The notes beneath the pieces were generated by a model. It saw nothing but the letters and a program-made list of their open reading frames with translations, had not been told where the DNA came from and did not search any database. DNA of 64,000 nt from CBDIHP01 sp965279195. Its GTDB lineage: Bacteria; Planctomycetota; Planctomycetia; Isosphaerales; Isosphaeraceae. Of this stretch, positions 61,171 to 64,000 are shown one piece after another (within the stretch, counting starts at the first letter, position 1; every line of letters begins with the position of its first letter). Location: the NCBI GenBank assembly GCA_965279195.1, contig CBDIHP010000022.1, positions 1-64,000 on the forward strand, in the 5' to 3' direction. The position numbers were made by a program, and so were the translations under genes.

Positions 61171-62463
61171 TCAGGACGTCGAGATCGTATAGGAGTAGTC
61201 GCCCACCGGGCCCCTCGCCCCGCTGTCCGGCACGAACGGCGAGTAGTTCCGTCCCGCGAACGATGAGATCGCGACGTAGTAGTAGTCCGACCGTGTCACG
61301 GCGAAATTCGAGAACGAGTCGGTCCCGCCTGTCCCGCCGGAATCGTTTGACTTCAGGAGCGACCCGCTCAGGTCGTAGAGCTTCAGGAAGGTGTCGACCT
61401 TGGTGCCCCCCGTCTTGGCGCGGACCGAGACCGAGAGCTTCCGGCCCGCCGCCACGTACACCCGGAAGATGTCCACGTCGGTCGCGTTGTCGAGCGCCCC
61501 CGTGGCCGAGAACGACGCCCCGGCGGAGCCCGCGGACACCAGCACCTCGGGGGCGCGATAGATCGTGTCGTTGGACGTGCCGACCGACCATCCGATGTCG
61601 GCCAGGGCGGCGAAGTCGAGCTTGCCGAAGAGCTTCCGCGTCCCCGTCGTGATGGACGGGTCCATCGCCGCCTCGAGCCCGCCCAGGCCGGTACCGTTGG
61701 CGAAATGGCCGCGGCCCGGGTCGATGCCCACCGCGCGGCCGCCGTTGGCGGCCTTCACGTTGCTGCCGTTGAAGACGCCGCCGCTGATGAATTGGGTCCA
61801 CGACGGGTTGCCCGAGTTGATCCCCAGCACGTGCCCCAGCTCGTGGATGGCCACCGACAGGAAGTCGCTCTGGCTGCCGGAGCGTCCGCTCGAGGTCGTC
61901 CCGAAGAACCAGCTCGTCCCGACCGTGTCGAAGACGATGGAGCCGATACGCGGCGAGACGTCGCTGCCGGCGGAGACGCCGGACTGGCCCCGGGTCTTGA
62001 CCAGGGTGTTCCAGGCGGACGAGCCGAACGACGAATAACCGCCGCCGCCGCCGATGCCCAGCGTCCCGGAGGACAGATCCCGGCCGCCCGCGTAGATCCG
62101 GATGGTGTTACTGGACAGCGTCGGGTTGGTGAAGGTGGTCGTGCCCCCGGTCGCGGGGTTCGTGACGCTGGCCTTCCACGTGTTCGACCCGCTCGGGACG
62201 ATCGCCGAGAGCGAATCGTTGAGCCGCTCGCCGAGCATCCGGCCGGCGAGCTTGAGCACCTCCTGCCGGGCCGAGGAGGCGAAGAAGCCGTTGCGATCGA
62301 GGCTGAAGTCGAACTGGAACTGGATGGTCAGGAGGGTCCGGTCCTCCATCGGTTCCAGCTCCGGCCGCCGGCCCCACGGCCTCCGCCGGGCCGCCCCGTG
62401 CGAGTGCGATCTCCGGGCCTCATCCCGATCCGCCGCGAATCCGAAGGGTCTGGGCAGTCTCAT
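61171..62463 (-). CDS. Secreted matrixin-like zinc metalloprotease with LEPR-XLL signal
   Basis: A 430-residue protein from the ATG at 62463 (MRLPRPFGFAADRD); a start at 62508 is possible. The N-terminus has the LEPR-XLL-type motif ELEPMEDRTLL. The catalytic region has FLSVAIHELGHVLGINSG (HExxHxxG, with a third ligand expected beyond) near residue 207, and a long preceding Gly/Ser-rich segment. A C-terminal beta-sandwich resembling a pre-peptidase C-terminal domain follows (DVDIFRVYVAAGRKLSVSVR ... DTFLKLYDLSGSLL). It would be exported and act extracellularly. It is a second protease of this kind besides the one at 13.6 kb; the two differ in domain order and length, so they are not a recent duplicate. 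Confidence 0.8.
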   Translation of the reverse strand: MRLPRPFGFAADRDEARRSHSHGAARRRPWGRRPELEPMEDRTLLTIQFQFDFSLDRNGFFASSARQEVLKLAGRMLGERLNDSLSAIVPSGSNTWKASVTNPATGGTTTFTNPTLSSNTIRIYAGGRDLSSGTLGIGGGGGYSSFGSSAWNTLVKTRGQSGVSAGSDVSPRIGSIVFDTVGTSWFFGTTSSGRSGSQSDFLSVAIHELGHVLGINSGNPSWTQFISGGVFNGSNVKAANGGRAVGIDPGRGHFANGTGLGGLEAAMDPSITTGTRKLFGKLDFAALADIGWSVGTSNDTIYRAPEVLVSAGSAGASFSATGALDNATDVDIFRVYVAAGRKLSVSVRAKTGGTKVDTFLKLYDLSGSLLKSNDSGGTGGTDSFSNFAVTRSDYYYVAISSFAGRNYSPFVPDSGARGPVGDYSYTISTS

Positions 62464-62508
62464 CACCGGGGGGTTCTCTCGATGTCGACTCGGGGTGGCT
62501 GAATACAT

Positions 62509-63100
62509 GGTCCGGCGATCATGCGACGCCGCATGAGGACATTAGCAACTGGGTAATGGTACATGCAAGATCGCGGCGTAGATTTCGGCGGGACGCCCGG
62601 CTTGCCTTGACATTCGCCCGGAAACACCTGCATTCACGCGAGATTTTCCCGATGTTGGCCGGATCCCGCCCGGACGCCACCGCGTTTTCCCCGGCGATCG
62701 CCGGATCGTCCTGTTGGGCCGCGAGTTCGTCGGCTGGCGATCCGCTGAGAGTTGCAGGCGACGGGTATCATCAAGGCCGATCGGTGAGGTCCGGCATTCC
62801 CCGCCGGACCCGCAGCCGGCACCCTTCCCCTCGTAGACGAAGTCATTCATCCTGGACGCCCCGCCGACCGCCGATCACCAGTGCGGCACCCGGTCCACCA
62901 TCCCCGTCCGTATCGCCTCGGTGAACGTCTCCGGGGCGATCGAGCCGAGAAGCATTCACTCCATTTCGTCGCACACATCTTCGGGTCCCCCCATGCCGGT
63001 CCGCTGCGTCACGAGCCGGCCGGCGGATGCGTAAGCCGTCGACCGGTGACTGGACGGCGAGAGCCGGCCGGCGGGCGGTTGCGACCCGGAGGCGATGCCA
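62509..63100. other. Intergenic stretch with a gene relic
   Basis: About 590 bp between divergent genes. Apart from the DRVPHW relic at 62871-62925 nothing is supported. Confidence 0.35.
62871..62925 (-). pseudogene. 3' remnant of a gene ending in DRVPHW, copy 2
   Basis: The minus strand reads MLLGSIAPETFTEAIRTGMV then DRVPHW and a stop; the frame is closed a few codons upstream. Its DNA matches 58337-58386 (GCCGATCACCAGTGCGGCAC then CCGGTCCA). Confidence 0.45.
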
Positions 63101-63428
63101 TGAAGTCCCCTTGGGTGATGGCGGCGGTGGCCTGCGCGGCCCTCTCGATGCCCGGCTGTGGGACGCCCGCGGCCGCGGCGGACCTGATCATCGGGAACTG
63201 TGAGTCCGTCGAGCCGCCGGGCGCTCTGCGGCTGGAATTCACCAAGGACGGTACGGCGACGGTGACCATGCTCGGGCAGCGGCTCGGAGCACCTACAGGC
63301 TCGAGGGCGACGTGCTGGAATGGACGATGGGCGGGGACGGCACGCGGGGCAAGGTGAGGGCCACGGCGTCCGAGCTGGAGCTGACGGGCGAGTCGGAGGG
63401 CAAGACGATCAAGTACAGGAGGACCTGA
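63101..63428 (+). pseudogene. TIGR03066-like small lipoprotein with one frameshift
   Basis: The ATG at 63101 opens MKSPWVMAAVACAALSMPGC, a lipoprotein signal with lipobox SMPGC. The mature part reads IIGNCESVEPPGALRLEFTK then DGTATVTMLGQ. A one-base shift near 63285 moves the sense to another frame: STYRLEGDVLEWTMGGDGTR, then KVRATASELELTGESEGKTI and KYRRT with a stop at 63428. Rejoined (about 108 residues), this is the F-T-x-D-G-x ... Y-x-x-x-G-D-x-L plan of the planctomycete TIGR03066 family, of unknown function. The single indel could be a real mutation or a base-calling error. Confidence 0.6.
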
Positions 63429-63934
63429 GAGGGATGGCCGGGGAGAGTTCGAGGGCGAGACGGCCCCGGCGAGCAGGCCGGACGAGGCATACATCCTGCT
63501 CTGAGACACCCAGAACCGGCTGGCAATTGCCCCCTGCCCCGCCTGAGATGCCCATTCAGACGAGCACTCCCCGATTCGGAGCACTCCGGGTCGGGGCGTT
63601 CCCTTGTGCAATCGCGGTGAGGCCGCGGGATCGCCCGCATGTTCCCCTGTCATGATCCCCTCAGGGTATCTGCGAGCCGGTGGGCCGGCCTGACGCAACG
63701 CGACTGCGAATAGGGTCAACGAAAGAGCAGCCAGGAATGCGACCCCTCCCAGGGCCTGGAAGTAATACCACCGGAGTGAATCGGGGAAACCCATTCCGTC
63801 TGGCGATTCTGCTGCTCAGGGCTATCAACTGGGAGACATATCCCGCCCCGAGATCAAGCTTCGAGGCGGGACGTCTTCAAATAAACAAAAGGCCTCGGAC
63901 GGCCAGGACGGCCTTGTGGTCCTCCTCGCCGCGA
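63429..63934. other. Intergenic stretch with a possible gene relic and a hairpin
   Basis: On the minus strand an ATG at 63794 opens RWYYFQALGGVAFLAALSLT, a plausible membrane helix, but the frame soon loses sense; it may be an N-terminal relic. The hairpin at 63841-63871 is listed separately. Confidence 0.3.
63841..63871 (-). terminator. Stem-loop downstream of the right-edge gene
   Basis: TCCCGCC ... GGCGGGA with an inner CGA/TCG pairing forms a hairpin 63 bp beyond the stop of the minus-strand partial gene at the right edge, a fitting place for a terminator. Confidence 0.45.
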
Positions 63935-64000
63935 TCAGTTCCTCTCGGCAGCCGGGTCGGCGATCTGCAACGGCCGGGTCGGCTGAAACCCGCTCGGGCC
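63935..64000 (-). CDS. C-terminal end of a gene entering from the right edge
   Basis: The minus strand from the window edge reads GPSGFQPTRPLQIADPAAER-N and a TGA at 63937-63935. Only 21 residues are visible, so nothing can be said about function. The hairpin downstream supports a true gene end here. Confidence 0.35.
   Translation of the reverse strand, partial: GPSGFQPTRPLQIADPAAERN

Noticed and set aside
1..64000. tRNA, rRNA, riboswitch or partition genes
   Set aside because: None was recognised by eye; a covariance search would be needed to exclude small RNAs.

Overview
The window looks like DNA from a planctomycete, most likely the family Isosphaeraceae. The signs are very high GC in most of the sequence, PEP-CTERM secreted proteins, LEPR-XLL-type export motifs (for example residues LESRLLLA), serine/threonine kinases fused to TPR arrays, TIGR03066/TIGR03067-type small lipoproteins, and a large multi-PAS hybrid histidine kinase. 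At about 19.4-21.2 kb there is a plasmid-type replication module: eight 19-bp iterons followed by a RepA-like initiator gene. I therefore read the window as part of a large plasmid or an integrated plasmid. No rRNA, tRNA or CRISPR array was recognised. No partition or conjugation genes were recognised either.

Layout. 0-5 kb: secreted PEP-CTERM proteins and a Tat-signal protein, several with frameshifts. 5-13.2 kb: a Tad-type pilus minor-subunit cluster (TadG, TadE, TadE), an ECF sigma factor, an NtrC-like AAA+ protein without a DNA-binding domain, a small membrane protein and a Ser/Thr kinase-TPR protein. 13.6-15.6 kb: a secreted zinc metalloprotease followed by three hairpins. 15.9-18.8 kb: IS630 debris, a gene with an in-frame stop, an ISKra4-family insertion sequence split into two ORFs with an ATGA overlap, and an orphan RHH-type antitoxin. 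18.9-21.2 kb: replication origin and repA. 21.2-25 kb: IS256 and tyrosine-recombinase remnants, small membrane proteins and a secreted WD40 protein. 25-29.4 kb: an ADP-ribosyltransferase-like small protein and a complete 2,140-bp IS66-family transposon (16-bp inverted ends, 8-bp target duplication GACCGAAA). This transposon also carries an RHS-type toxin tip and a probable immunity gene. A bS21-like ribosomal protein gene follows.

30-42.7 kb: a secreted alpha/alpha-toroid protein, a receiver-domain duplicate, a 1,290-residue surface protein, and a three-gene glycosyl operon (GT2, GT4, flippase-like membrane protein) behind a tandem 62-bp repeat. 43-49 kb: a tightly coupled operon of small unknown genes and the hybrid histidine kinase. 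50-55 kb: an alpha/beta-hydrolase lipoprotein (frameshifted), a YihY/BrkB membrane protein, and an IS5-like element next to a PAS-domain fragment. 55-64 kb: scattered small unknown ORFs with dispersed repeats, a SUKH-LRR protein, a second matrixin-like metalloprotease and a TIGR03066-like lipoprotein (frameshifted).

How the parts fit. RepA with its iterons would maintain the replicon. The Tad, sigma, AAA+ and kinase genes look like a surface-appendage and signalling block. The GT2/GT4/flippase genes suggest export or modification of a glycan. The rest is accessory cargo shuffled by at least five transposon families. The most unusual object is the IS66 element that mobilises a start-less toxin tip together with its immunity gene. 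Many genes carry single-base frameshifts, so either this is an eroding replicon or the assembly has indel errors; both remain possible.
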